NCBI RefSeq assembly: GCF_000332355.1
Contig: NZ_KB235958.1
Location: forward strand, 2,934,118-2,970,816
DNA: 36,699 nucleotides
Source of the DNA: Baaleninema simplex PCC 7105
GTDB lineage: Bacteria; Cyanobacteriota; Cyanobacteriia; Cyanobacteriales; Geitlerinemataceae
Direction of reading: 5' to 3'
Shown here: positions 24,590 to 33,713 of the stretch, in pieces
Layout: each line of letters starts with the position of its first letter
Numbering within the stretch: position 1 is the first letter of the stretch
Program-made: the position numbers and the translations under genes
The notes under the pieces: generated by a model
What the model saw: only the letters and a program-made list of their open reading frames with translations
The model's database searches: none
Told to the model about the DNA's origin: nothing

Positions 24590-27046
24590 GTGACTCAGGA
24601 ATTTCAGATTTCCGTAACGCCAGTTGGGGTAGACGAATATCTCGTGCGAACCGAGCGCGTCGCACCGGGAGTTCCGCTTGCTGAAGAACAAGCCGTTTGG
24701 CAGGTCGATGGCTGGATCGGCCGAGCCAGAGACCTGATGAGCGATCCGCTGTCGGGTCTGCTTCAAGGAAAATCTCCCACCCCGCTCGATCGCGATCGCC
24801 CCGACCTCGTGACCTTGGGACAACAGCTCTACAACGCCCTGTTTCAAGGGAGTTTGCGCGATAGCTGGATGATGGCACAAGGCATCGCCCAAAACCGCCA
24901 AGAACCGCTGCGCCTGCGGTTGGGACTCAAAGGAACGCGCCTCCCCAGCCTTCCCTGGGAAGTCCTCCACGACGGCGACTATCCCCTCGCCACCGGAACC
25001 AGCGTCCTGTTTTCCCGCTATCTCCCCGGAACCAACGGAAAAGAACTGCGCTCACCCCTGGGAAACGCCGCCATTACCCCACAACTTCCCCCCGATCGCC
25101 CCCTACGAATCCTCATGGCCGTGGCCGCCCCGAGCGATCGCGACAAACTGCAACTGACGCGGGAAGCCGAAGACTTACAAACCGAACTCAAGCGGCTCTC
25201 CGACACCGGCCAAAGTCCCCTCCAAACCGAAGTCGAAATCCTAGAACAACCCAGTCGCAGCCAACTCACCCAAGCCCTCGAACACGGACACTATCAAATC
25301 CTCCACTACGCCGGACACAGCAATTCAGGAGAGTCCGGCGGGAGCGTGTACCTCGTCAACCCCAACACCGGAGTTACCGAAACCCTCAGCGGCGACGACT
25401 TAGCCGGACTCCTCGCCAACAACGGCATTCAGATGGTTCTGTTTAACTCCTGTCGCGGGGCCCACGTGCGGGCGACCGGAGAGCGCAACCTAGCTAGCGC
25501 CTTGGTCAAACGGGGCATTCCGGCAGTCTTAGCCATGGCCGAACGCATTCCCGACGAAGTGGCCTTGACCCTGACACGACTGTTTTACCGCAACCTGATG
25601 CGGGGCTGTCCCATCGACTTGAGCGTGAGTCGGGCGCGACAGGGGTTGATTTCTGCCTACGGCTCGAACCAGTTGTACTGGGCGTTACCGATTTTTTACC
25701 TTCACCCGCAGTTCGACGGATACTTGACGAGTGCGCCCCACGTTGAAAATCCCGTTGAAAACGCAGCCGAAGAGGTTCCGGTGTGGCCGTCGCCAGCGCG
25801 ATCGCAGGATACAGCCTCGACCCTGCCAAACCCCAGCTCTGCCGACTCGAGCAATTTGACAACGCCTCTACTCCGTCACGCGACCGATGACGACGATCGC
25901 CTCGAAGGAGAACTCGGCGAACTCGCATACGGAGATATGACCGACGACGCCGACGCCGCCGACTTGGTCGGAGAAATTTTTAGCGAACTGGCGAAGTCGC
26001 CGCCGGGTGACGAGCCGCCCTCCGTTGCGACACCTACCAACTCCCCAGCGTCCACGTCCAAGTCGATCTCGTCTGACGCGTCCTCTCCCTCGACGAGCGA
26101 TCGCCGATCGGATGGAGGGTTGCCGACATCGCTGGCTCCCTCAGACCGGGTTCCGCCCTCTCGAGAAAAGCCATTTCCCCAGTCTCAGACTCCTCAACAA
26201 GTCGGCGATCGCCCACTCGGGGGAAAAAAAGTCGGATACGCGATCGCGATCGCTCTGGTTGCCATCGTGGGTGTTGGAGTATGGTGGAGTCGCAGTCGCA
26301 GCCCTTCCAACTTATCTCGAGGTAACGTGCCGATCGTCGTCGTTCCCCAAGCCCCCTCGCCACCGAGTACGCCAGAAGCGTGGCAGGACTTACCGACGCC
26401 AGAGTTAACCAGTCTGGCGATGGCCGAATTCGCCGAAGGCAACTTCGACTCCGGCATCGAAGCAGTCGCCGCTTTATTGAAGAGCGATCGCAACGCCCTC
26501 GATGGAGCTCGAGCTGCCCTAGCACAAGTTCCCACCGAGCGCCTCGACGATCCCAAAATCTTGTTTTTAAAAGGTCGTCTGGCGTGGCAGTTCGTACAAG
26601 CGGGAAACGAAGACTACAGTTTCGACGACGCTCGCCGGTCGTGGGAAGCCGCCGTCCGACGCGATCGCGACTCTCTGCTGTACCGTACTGCCCTCGGTTT
26701 CGTTTACTATGCAGAGGAAGATTGGGATGCCGCCTACGAAACTTGGTTGGAAATCGTGCAAACAGTCGATAGCAACCCGATGACCAACGAACCGACCCTA
26801 GCGGGGATGTCTTCAGAGACCCTAACGTTGAACGTCTATGCCGGTCTAGCGTTATCTCTCGCTCGCGCTTCTGAAACAGTCAACCCCGATCGACGAGACG
26901 ATCTGGTTCGTAAAGCCATTCAATTACGCCAACTGGTTCTCAAACAAGATGCGAGTCAATTTCAACCGAGCGCCCTCAGTCGGAATTGGCTGTGGACGCC
27001 AGAGGCGATCGGAGATTGGTCGGACGTGCTGGCGTTGGAGTCTTGA
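24590..27046 (+). CDS. CHAT-domain (caspase-like) protein with a membrane anchor and TPR-like C-terminus
   Basis: CHAT proteins are caspase-fold cysteine peptidases used in bacterial signalling, cell death and defence. The 818-residue protein starts at GTG 24590. Its CHAT domain covers about residues 110-375, and the catalytic dyad appears intact: H243 in LHYAGHSNSG and C288 in VLFNSCRGAH. A long low-complexity acidic/Ser-Pro linker (~380-545) follows, then one membrane helix (~548-566) and a C-terminal helical region (~610-815) with TPR-like pairs (LAMAEFAEGNFDSGIEAVAA). The peptidase domain would thus be cytoplasmic and the helical part on the far side, or the reverse. Substrate unknown. 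It precedes a TolC-type gene but is separated by tandem repeats rather than an operon junction. Confidence 0.88.
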   Translation: MTQEFQISVTPVGVDEYLVRTERVAPGVPLAEEQAVWQVDGWIGRARDLMSDPLSGLLQGKSPTPLDRDRPDLVTLGQQLYNALFQGSLRDSWMMAQGIAQNRQEPLRLRLGLKGTRLPSLPWEVLHDGDYPLATGTSVLFSRYLPGTNGKELRSPLGNAAITPQLPPDRPLRILMAVAAPSDRDKLQLTREAEDLQTELKRLSDTGQSPLQTEVEILEQPSRSQLTQALEHGHYQILHYAGHSNSGESGGSVYLVNPNTGVTETLSGDDLAGLLANNGIQMVLFNSCRGAHVRATGERNLASALVKRGIPAVLAMAERIPDEVALTLTRLFYRNLMRGCPIDLSVSRARQGLISAYGSNQLYWALPIFYLHPQFDGYLTSAPHVENPVENAAEEVPVWPSPARSQDTASTLPNPSSADSSNLTTPLLRHATDDDDRLEGELGELAYGDMTDDADAADLVGEIFSELAKSPPGDEPPSVATPTNSPASTSKSISSDASSPSTSDRRSDGGLPTSLAPSDRVPPSREKPFPQSQTPQQVGDRPLGGKKVGYAIAIALVAIVGVGVWWSRSRSPSNLSRGNVPIVVVPQAPSPPSTPEAWQDLPTPELTSLAMAEFAEGNFDSGIEAVAALLKSDRNALDGARAALAQVPTERLDDPKILFLKGRLAWQFVQAGNEDYSFDDARRSWEAAVRRDRDSLLYRTALGFVYYAEEDWDAAYETWLEIVQTVDSNPMTNEPTLAGMSSETLTLNVYAGLALSLARASETVNPDRRDDLVRKAIQLRQLVLKQDASQFQPSALSRNWLWTPEAIGDWSDVLALES

Positions 27047-27060
27047 GGGAGAGAGAGGGA

Positions 27061-27208
27061 GAGGGGGAGAGGGGGAGAGGGGGAGAGGGGGAGAGGGGGA
27101 GAGGGGGAGAAACTGTTACCTGTTTGCTGTCTTCACTGGTGACTGGTGACTGGTGACTGGTGACTGGTGACTGGTGACTGTTCCCTGTTCCCTGTTCCCT
27201 GTTCCCTC
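27061..27208. repeat. Three consecutive short tandem repeats
   Basis: GAGGGGGA occurs six times (27061-27108), then ACTGGTG six times (27135-27176), then TTCCCTG three times plus one variant (27181-27208). These are short tandemly repeated sequences of the kind common between genes in filamentous cyanobacteria. A CAATT-rich stretch follows to 27236. They fill the whole gap between the CHAT and TolC genes. Confidence 0.95.
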
Positions 27209-27237
27209 TCAATTGTCAATTATCAATTCTCAACTCA

Positions 27238-29196
27238 ATGTCACAGCGTCCACCTTCTTTTGATTTAGCCACAGTTCGCTGGATCGCGCTCGGCTCGATG
27301 GTGTTGGGTGCTTCCAGTACGCTGCTGTTGGGATGGCGGTTCGCGCCGAGAAGTGAGATAAGGGAAGGTTCGGCAAAGGCGACACTGTCAAAGGCGATAC
27401 TGTCTTCAAAGGGGGAGATGCCGTCGCCTCGACGGGAGATCGACCCTCAAGCGTTTCGCGTGGCGACCCCTCAATTCAAACTCGAAGATACTCCCTCGGA
27501 ACGGACTGTTCCGTTTTGGCATCCTCCCGCGCCGAGGGACGTTGCGTTATCAGAAGAACCGTCCTCTCCTCCGACGACGGGCGATCGCACGCCTGTCTCG
27601 AACTCCCACTCGTCAGACTTCCCCGTTTCACCAACGACGTCGAAATCTGGCGCGATCGCCGAGAACGCAGACAGTTCCTCTGACGATTCAGATGCCGAAA
27701 CTGCTCCCCCTCCAACTGCGCCGTCTCCCACTGCGCCGCCCGAGCCGCTCGAAACCTGGTCGTTGCCAGAGGTTCGGGGGGAACGGCTCGAACTCGAACT
27801 ATCCGAGGCGGTGGTGTTGGCGTTGCAGAACAACCGCGACATTGAAAACGCCTATCTCGAGCGGTTGCTGTCGTTGCGGGAGCTTGCGTCGGCAGAAGAT
27901 AAATTCGTTCCCGATTTTACGCCGGAAGTGACGATCGCTGCCGATCGCAATTGGCTCGAAGAGTCTTCGACGAATCGCGACGCTTTGCGGTTGAACGCGC
28001 GAGTCGAGGTTCGGTTGCCCACGGGGGCTTCGATCGAAGCCAGCATCGGATCGTCAAGCGATCCGGGATTCGACGCCACGGGGAACGATTTTTTCCAGGT
28101 GGATACGGTGAATCAGGACGTACAGGTGCAGTTCGTTCAGCCGCTGTTACAGGGGGCGGGAACCACTGTCAACCGAGCCTCGATCGACATCGTCCGTCTC
28201 GAGGATCGCTCGGCCTATTTGGCGTTGAAAGCCACGCTCATGGATACGATAACGCAGGCGATCGGCGCGTACCGTCGGCTGTTGCAAGCCCAGGAGAGCC
28301 TCGAAATTCAGCAATTCGCCCTCGAGAACGCGAGAACTCAAGTCGAGGTCACGCAGGCGCTCATTGAAGGAGGACGCTTGGCACCGATCGAGTTAGTCAC
28401 CTCTCAAACTCAGGTGGCCAACCGAGAAGTGAGCGTCGTCGAAGCGCAAAACGCGTTGGGTCAGGCGCAGTTAGATTTGTTACAAGTGTTAGATCTCGAT
28501 CGCGAAGCGATCCCGACAGCCGTTGAGTCGCCGTCGATTCCCGAGTTCGATCGCGATCGCTTACAGCTCGATCGCCTCGTGGCCGTCGCGTTGCAGAGCA
28601 ATCCCGAATACTTACAATTACTACTACAACTCGAACGAACCCAACTCAATTTGTTGTTAGCCGAGGACGCGCGACGGTGGCAGTTAGATTTCGACGCACG
28701 ATATCGCCAAGGGTTAGAAGGATTCCGCGATACGAACGGGGAATGGCGAGCGGCGTTGGTGTTGAGACGAGCGTTTTTCGGCGACGATCGCTTAGACGTG
28801 GCGGTGGCGCGACAAGAAACGGCAGTACAGACCTTGAAAAACCGGATCGATAACGTTAAAGAAGATTTGAGTATCGATTTGCGCGACGCCGTGCGGGATC
28901 TCGAGGCGAAATTCCGTCAGGTGGAACTGGCACAACGGGCGCGGGAACTGGCACAGGAACAGTTAGAAAACGAGCGAGAAAAGTTGCGACTCGGGGTAGG
29001 AAACATTCGACTGCTCGATCTCGTAACGTTAGAAAACGAGCTAGTCAGCGCAGAAAACCGGGAACTCAATGCCGCGATCGCCTATCTAAACGCACAGACA
29101 GCGCTCGAGCGATTGTTAGGTGTGACCCTCGAGCGCTGGGATTTAGACATCGAGATCGAGGCAGCAGAAGACGCGTCAGACGTTCGAGAGGACTGA
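27238..29196 (+). CDS. TolC-family outer-membrane efflux protein
   Basis: TolC proteins form trimeric outer-membrane channels for efflux pumps and type I secretion. The 652-residue product has an N-terminal hydrophobic segment (WIALGSMVLGASSTLLLGW), an unusually long Pro/Ser/Thr-rich stretch to about residue 180, then the OEP fold: ALQNNRDIENAYLERLLSLR and AIGAYRRLLQAQESLEIQQF, with a second half-repeat ending ELNAAIAYLNAQTALERLLG. Long coiled-coil helices are evident. ATG 27238 follows directly on the tandem repeats with no ribosome-binding site, so a later start is possible. No membrane-fusion protein or pump gene is in the window. Confidence 0.88.
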   Translation: MSQRPPSFDLATVRWIALGSMVLGASSTLLLGWRFAPRSEIREGSAKATLSKAILSSKGEMPSPRREIDPQAFRVATPQFKLEDTPSERTVPFWHPPAPRDVALSEEPSSPPTTGDRTPVSNSHSSDFPVSPTTSKSGAIAENADSSSDDSDAETAPPPTAPSPTAPPEPLETWSLPEVRGERLELELSEAVVLALQNNRDIENAYLERLLSLRELASAEDKFVPDFTPEVTIAADRNWLEESSTNRDALRLNARVEVRLPTGASIEASIGSSSDPGFDATGNDFFQVDTVNQDVQVQFVQPLLQGAGTTVNRASIDIVRLEDRSAYLALKATLMDTITQAIGAYRRLLQAQESLEIQQFALENARTQVEVTQALIEGGRLAPIELVTSQTQVANREVSVVEAQNALGQAQLDLLQVLDLDREAIPTAVESPSIPEFDRDRLQLDRLVAVALQSNPEYLQLLLQLERTQLNLLLAEDARRWQLDFDARYRQGLEGFRDTNGEWRAALVLRRAFFGDDRLDVAVARQETAVQTLKNRIDNVKEDLSIDLRDAVRDLEAKFRQVELAQRARELAQEQLENEREKLRLGVGNIRLLDLVTLENELVSAENRELNAAIAYLNAQTALERLLGVTLERWDLDIEIEAAEDASDVRED

Positions 29197-29265
29197 AAGC
29201 GCGAAACGGTTGTTTGACGCTCTCAGTCTTCGCTCTCAACTTTGAGGACAGTTTATCGTTGCGGC

Positions 29266-29559
29266 TCAATCGACCCGCTCGAGTTGCCACAAAATTTGAT
29301 TTCCTTCGCGCCGGACTCGAGAGACGACCCAGTTGCGCCAAACCCAGTGGTCGCCGCGACTGGTCACGGCACTCGAGTTAATGTCGATGAGTGCAGCCAG
29401 CTCGGAACTGCTGACGAGATAGCCTTTTTCGGCGATTTCGTCGGCGATGTGCAGGCTTTCAACGAGATTGCGAAGCTCGTTAACACGGCTGTCGCCAGAC
29501 AACTCGTTCGTTGTCAGATGGTTAGTTAAGTCGTTAGAAGATGCGATCGTGTCTGCCAT
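29266..29559 (-). CDS. Small conserved hypothetical protein
   Basis: A 97-residue protein with a well-structured C-terminal half: KGYLVSSSELAALIDINSSA followed by VTSRGDHWVWRNWVVSRVRR. The SSSELAALIDINSSAVTSRG segment looks like a helix-turn-helix, followed by a Trp-rich strand region, so DNA binding is possible. I cannot name a family. It is convergent with the TolC gene and not in an operon. Confidence 0.65.
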   Translation of the reverse strand: MADTIASSNDLTNHLTTNELSGDSRVNELRNLVESLHIADEIAEKGYLVSSSELAALIDINSSAVTSRGDHWVWRNWVVSRVRREGNQILWQLERVD

Positions 29560-29679
29560 GCCAGAAAACGGTTAAAAGATAGAAGTTACAAAAATCGATT
29601 GTAACGTTTGAGGAACCAATATGTCAGTCTGATAGGATATTTTAAGCAATTGAATTTATTGATATGACATCGATCGCCG

Positions 29680-31149
29680 TTATCGAGACCGACAGAGTTT
29701 CCAAGCGATCGCGCCCCCGACAAGCCCAGTAAGCAGGCTCAGTAAGAGTCCGAAAAAGGGCGAAACGTTCGTTTTATCTGCCTTGAGTGACTGCGTTGCC
29801 CAAGCGAGGCTCGTTGCTTGAGTCGTGGCCATTCCCACTCCCACAGAAACGAAGGCGGTCGTGACGTTGCGCCCGAGCCGCTCCGATTCTCCACCAATGG
29901 GGTTTGCTTGCTGGAGATCGATCGCCCCGTTGAGGGTATTTATAACGTTTTGTAACAATTCCGAGCCGACAGCAAATCGTGCCAGATCGGTTTCGATTTG
30001 CAGGCGATAGGTCTCGGCCGGTCCGTCGGCGAATTCCGAGAGAACGTCGAGCTGGCTATCGGCGTCTAGCTCGGCAATTTTTTTAACCTGTTGGGTATAG
30101 TTGGCCGAATTCGCCCGAATCGTGCGAGCTTGGTGGTCGAGGTCGTTGAGGTGTCGGGCGTAACGAGCCGAAAGTTCCAGGGTTTCGACGAGCTTTTCCC
30201 GCAAGCGATCGAAAACGAGGGGGCAAAACTCCGACGAACCGTCGCGATCGCGCAGTTGCGCCCCCAAAGCGGCGGCAATGGTTTCGATTTCGATATAATC
30301 AGTCTTTAACTGGCGTTTGAGACCCCGACTGCGGGAGTACGCCCAAACAATTTTATTGCGGTAGCAGCACAACCGTAACAGATAGGGGTAAAGCGTTTCC
30401 ATCGTTTGCCGCACCCCGTCGAGGGTCTGTCGGGGAGGAAACAGCAGCAGCAGTAAGTGTTGGTTTTCGCGGCCGGGATGTTCCCAATCTAGGGGCGCTT
30501 GCCAGACTTCGTAAAGGTTCGCTCCGGCAAAGCGTCCCCGAGTCGATTGGGGTTTTTCCCACTGCCCTTCAGGAACGAGCTGTTGGCGACAGGCTCGGGC
30601 GACTTGAGACGATTCGGGATGGTTGCCGGGGAGTTTCGCCCAGAGCAGCCAGGTTTGACCGATATTGCCCTGTTTTTCGGGGGATAGCGTCGCGCCGCCG
30701 TTTCGATCGCCCCCTCCGCGATCGAGGAGCGACAACATCGTCCGTTGCATTTCCGGCAAGCGATCGAGGGATTTCGCCGCGAAATCCAGTTGTCCTTGTC
30801 CCCGAACTTTTCCGGCGTAGTTCACTTGCAAGGCGTAGGCGTCGCCGAGTTGCAGGGCGTAAAGGTAGCCGTCGAGATCGCCCTCGAGCGATCGCTTGCC
30901 AGCGGGAGCCTCAGCAAACAGTTCGACAGCAGTGGCTTCGGGTTTTTCGAGCGTGGCGAGTTCGTCGAGTCGTCGGTGAGCGCCCTCGTCGAGTTCCTCG
31001 TAGTCGCGATCGAGGCCAGCATCGATTTTTCGCCAAAAGCGATGGCGGTTTCGACGGATTTTTTCAGCATCTTGACCCAATTCCTCTTGTAAATCGTAGA
31101 GAAACAGGGTAAACGTCGGGTAGATGATTTGACTGGCCTCGTTCATCAC
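29680..31149 (-). CDS. Hypothetical protein with two C-terminal membrane helices
   Basis: I do not recognise this 489-residue protein. The body is soluble, charged and helical, with a predicted coiled-coil (about 320-400: LREKLVETLELSARYARHLN, DLDHQARTIRANSANY). The C-terminus has two hydrophobic helices, TAFVSVGVGMATTQATSLAW and FFGLLLSLLTGLVGGAIAWK, ending in a short basic tail. This gives a tail-anchored protein with its domain in the cytoplasm. The double Met at the start makes 31149 or 31146 equally possible. It lies 127 bp downstream of the phosphatase gene on the same strand, so they may be co-transcribed. Confidence 0.75.
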   Translation of the reverse strand: MMNEASQIIYPTFTLFLYDLQEELGQDAEKIRRNRHRFWRKIDAGLDRDYEELDEGAHRRLDELATLEKPEATAVELFAEAPAGKRSLEGDLDGYLYALQLGDAYALQVNYAGKVRGQGQLDFAAKSLDRLPEMQRTMLSLLDRGGGDRNGGATLSPEKQGNIGQTWLLWAKLPGNHPESSQVARACRQQLVPEGQWEKPQSTRGRFAGANLYEVWQAPLDWEHPGRENQHLLLLLFPPRQTLDGVRQTMETLYPYLLRLCCYRNKIVWAYSRSRGLKRQLKTDYIEIETIAAALGAQLRDRDGSSEFCPLVFDRLREKLVETLELSARYARHLNDLDHQARTIRANSANYTQQVKKIAELDADSQLDVLSEFADGPAETYRLQIETDLARFAVGSELLQNVINTLNGAIDLQQANPIGGESERLGRNVTTAFVSVGVGMATTQATSLAWATQSLKADKTNVSPFFGLLLSLLTGLVGGAIAWKLCRSR

Positions 31150-31276
31150 GGGTTAAGCAAAAGTCGGGTGAGTCGCGATCGCTGTCACCGCCGGAATTCG
31201 ATCGAGCCGAGTCGTTCCGACGGGTGAAATTTCCACAGTTGAGATTCCGACGGTCGAAATTCCGAGAATATCGCAG

Positions 31277-32245
31277 TTATTGGGCGATGCTTTTCAGGGC
31301 TTCGAGAACAGTATCGTGAATCGTGCCGTTACTGACAACAACCCCGCGATTCTCTTTCAGCTTAACATTGCGGCTGAAATCCAGCGGTTTTCCATTCATG
31401 TCGCTGACGCGTCCTCCAGCTTCTTCGACGACGATCGCTCCTGCGGCGTGATCCCAAATATTTTCTCGATAATCGGGCGTTTTGGGAGAGGGGAGCCGCA
31501 GGTACAACGCCGCCTGTCCCGAAGCGACCGCTCCGTATTTGGCTTGGGAGTCCATCCGTAGCGACGGGGTGACGATACCGACCGCTCGGGCTACGGCGTC
31601 TTGCTGGGCGGGGTTGCCGTGGCTGGACTCCACGCTCTCGACGAAGCGCAAGTTCGCTCGGTTGTCGGCGTCGCACACGGCGATCGCTTCGGCCTGGCCG
31701 CCCGCAAGAGGCATCATCTGCGCGCCTTCTCCACGGACGGCCACGAACAAGATGCCGGGATCTCGGGTATCGACAGCCAGGGCAGGACACGCTAACACCC
31801 CCAGTTTGACTTCTCCCTCGTCGATCAACGCCAAGGCGACGGCGTACTGATCTTGTCGGAGAAAGCCTTTCGTGCCGTCGATGGGATCGAGCGTCCAGAA
31901 ACGCGGGGCAATTTTACCGTTACCGCGATCGATCCACGTCAGAACGTCTTCTTCCGTGGCATTGGTTTCGATTTCTTTAACATATCCCGTTACTTTTGTC
32001 AAGGCTTCGGACATCTCAGCTTGACGAAGGGCGGTGGCGTCTTCCTCTCCAACCACAGAATCGTCGGGAAACGCTTCAGCCAAGGCTTTACAGACTAACG
32101 CTTGCGAGCCGTAGTCGGCCACGGTCACGGGACTTTTATCCTGTTTTTCCATCGCGGTCGGGATATCCTGGCGCACGCGCTGACAGAGTTTCGAGGCAGC
32201 GATCGCCGCTCGCACGGCCACTTCCTTTTCGCGTTCGTAAGACAT
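31277..32245 (-). CDS. 3'(2'),5'-bisphosphate nucleotidase / inositol-monophosphatase family enzyme
   Basis: These Mg2+-dependent, lithium-sensitive phosphatases hydrolyse PAP (and sometimes PAPS), a by-product of sulfate assimilation. The 322-residue protein has all family motifs: SVVGEED (63-69), the metal site LDPIDGTKGF (119-128) and WDHAAGAIVVEEAGG near the C-terminus. The sequence is closer to HAL2-type nucleotidases than to inositol or fructose-1,6-bisphosphatases, though substrate cannot be settled from sequence. I start at 32245 (MSYEREKEV), preceded by GAGAGGTG; the open frame back to 32341 lacks similarity. Confidence 0.88.
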   Translation of the reverse strand: MSYEREKEVAVRAAIAASKLCQRVRQDIPTAMEKQDKSPVTVADYGSQALVCKALAEAFPDDSVVGEEDATALRQAEMSEALTKVTGYVKEIETNATEEDVLTWIDRGNGKIAPRFWTLDPIDGTKGFLRQDQYAVALALIDEGEVKLGVLACPALAVDTRDPGILFVAVRGEGAQMMPLAGGQAEAIAVCDADNRANLRFVESVESSHGNPAQQDAVARAVGIVTPSLRMDSQAKYGAVASGQAALYLRLPSPKTPDYRENIWDHAAGAIVVEEAGGRVSDMNGKPLDFSRNVKLKENRGVVVSNGTIHDTVLEALKSIAQ

Positions 32246-32303
32246 GGAACACCTCTCGAGCAAGATCGTATCGAGCTTAGCCCAAGATGAGGTCGATAGT
32301 CTC

Positions 32304-32499
32304 AGTGGTGCAGAAAACTTTTCGAGATCGGGGATTGACAAAATACATAAAATATGAATTTAAAGTCGAACTAGATCCCCGGCATCTTGGAGATGCCGGG
32401 GATCTCCGGCAGCCATTTACCGATCTGGGATTTTGCGGGCAACCCTTTAATACGGCGATATCTTTTCTAACAAGGGTTTCAGGACTTTTCTGTACCACT
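32304..32499. mobile_element. 196-bp MITE-like element with 14-bp inverted ends
   Basis: The ends AGTGGTGCAGAAAA (32304-32317) and TTTTCTGTACCACT (32486-32499) are inverse copies with one mismatch. The interior is non-coding and contains the strong palindrome at 32374-32404. The terminal sequence resembles ends of insertion sequences seen in cyanobacteria, but no transposase is present here. No clear target duplication was found. Confidence 0.6.
32374..32404. repeat. Perfect 14-bp-stem palindrome (REP/HIP-like)
   Basis: GATCCCCGGCATCT, loop TGG, AGATGCCGGGGATC. Palindromes with a gatcccc...ggggatc frame are frequent dispersed elements in cyanobacterial genomes. It could form a stable hairpin in either strand's RNA. 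Confidence 0.8.
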
Positions 32500-32575
32500 A
32501 AGGGTCGATAGTCGATCGTCGATAGTTTCTCCCCATCTCCCTCTCTCCCCTGTTCTCCTGTTCTCCCTCTCCTTG

Positions 32576-32785
32576 TCATCCTCTAACCTCCTGGGATTCC
32601 GTAGTGTTTGAGTTTTCGGCATCGAAGGCGAGACTAAAACGACGGTTTTCTTTCAGTCCAAATGTGGAGAAATGTTCGAGGGCAGTCGTTGCTTCTCGTG
32701 CGACGGCTGCTTTGATATCGAGATTAAGTTGTGAAATTCTGGGTTTTTCTGCAATACTCGGCGATGACGCTCGATGGCTCCGAAA
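32576..32785 (-). pseudogene. Possible decayed small gene
   Basis: One minus-strand frame reads KPRISQLNLDIKAAVAREAT, then TALEHFSTFGLKENRRFSLA, and ends QEVRG at a TGA (32576-32578). The composition looks protein-like, but there is no usable start codon before an upstream stop. I do not recognise the family. Confidence 0.3.
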
Positions 32786-32828
32786 GTTCTAAAAATTAGG
32801 ATTTTTTACACAAAAATAATTTTTCGAT

Positions 32829-32900
32829 GGGTTCATATCACTTTTGTCAAAACGTTTGAAAAAAATATGAGTCTGGGGTAGATTGGATCGAGCGATATAG
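32829..32900. repeat. Left-end fragment of the GGGTGCATCTCA element
   Basis: The sequence gggttcatatcacttttgtc, followed later by gagtctggggtagattgg, matches the left half of the 12550-12677 element. The right terminus is not found. The rest of the gap to 33137 is AT-rich with no recognisable gene. Confidence 0.6.
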
Positions 32901-33137
32901 CGATCTTATATAATTAACAAAGCAGATCGTCAAACGAAATCTCGTAGCATACTAGCATACAATCTACGGTGTCGGACGTAAATTCGAGTACTTTTTGCCC
33001 TATAATTAAAAAGCGATCGAGGTCGAAGTTGCATTTCATGCGATCGCATTCACATAAAACGTGCCTTAAAATAATTTCAGGCTGACCCAGATCGTTGTTT
33101 CAACAAACATTCTCTAAAACAAAAAACATTTAACTTT

Positions 33138-33554
33138 ATGGGACAAAAAGAACATCTAATTGCAATGGCAGAAGACGAAGTTTTGGAATACAGTACCGAA
33201 GCTCGTAAAATCGAAAAACTTCGTCCGAAATTCGGTCTTGCCGTACCCTATCCGCAACAAGCCAAAGTGCGAGAAGAAATCTTAGCTGACATTCCCAATA
33301 ACTTCTTGGCGAAGCTCGTCGAAACCCAACGTCAAACCGTCGCCCTTCCCTTCTGGGGAATCGGCGGATTGGGTCTGTTACTGGGGATTTCTGCGTCGCA
33401 ACCGCTCGATTTCATCGCCACCGTCGTCGGCTTTGCGGCAGCGTTCAACATCCAGAAATGGGGATTTCGACTCGAAGCGAAACGGTTGGCGGTAAAAACC
33501 CTCGATGCGATCGAATCCAGCATTCAAGCCGAAAGACAAAAAAACGACCCCTAA
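33138..33554 (+). CDS. Conserved hypothetical membrane protein
   Basis: A 138-residue protein with a charged N-terminal half (MGQKEHLIAMAEDEVLEYST...) and two closely spaced hydrophobic segments at about 70-85 (LPFWGIGGLGLLLGISAS) and 91-105 (FIATVVGFAAAFNIQKWG), then a charged helical tail. It is probably an inner- or thylakoid-membrane protein with both ends on the same side. I cannot name a family. It stands alone, 160 bp before the M23 gene. Confidence 0.7.
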   Translation: MGQKEHLIAMAEDEVLEYSTEARKIEKLRPKFGLAVPYPQQAKVREEILADIPNNFLAKLVETQRQTVALPFWGIGGLGLLLGISASQPLDFIATVVGFAAAFNIQKWGFRLEAKRLAVKTLDAIESSIQAERQKNDP

Positions 33555-33557
33555 CTC

Positions 33558-33588
33558 CCTCTGTGTTCTCTGTGTCTCTGTGGTGAAT
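33558..33588. repeat. CTCTGTGTTCTCTGTG-type intergenic repeat
   Basis: The stretch ctctgtgttctctgtgtctc followed by tgtggtgaa is a low-complexity unit built on TCTGTG, of a kind that recurs between genes in many bacterial genomes. No function is evident. Confidence 0.45.
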
Positions 33589-33713
33589 TTCAATCAATCT
33601 TTTAGGAGACGAGACCCAACTCAAAAAAGTTCCCAAAAATCGAGAACGTCCCATTCCCAAAAAACCGAAAGCGATCGATCTAAAATAGAAAATGCTGAAA
33701 TCGCATTTCACCG

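Noticed and set aside
26034-26525. Arg-rich ORFs on both strands inside the CHAT gene
   Set aside because: They lie within the low-complexity linker and TPR region and show only composition bias.
27061-27208. CRISPR array
   Set aside because: The repeats are 7-8 bp, directly adjacent and without spacers; they are simple tandem repeats.
24590-29196. CHAT and TolC genes as one operon with a type I secretion system
   Set aside because: Nearly 200 bp of tandem repeats separate them and no ABC transporter or membrane-fusion gene is present.
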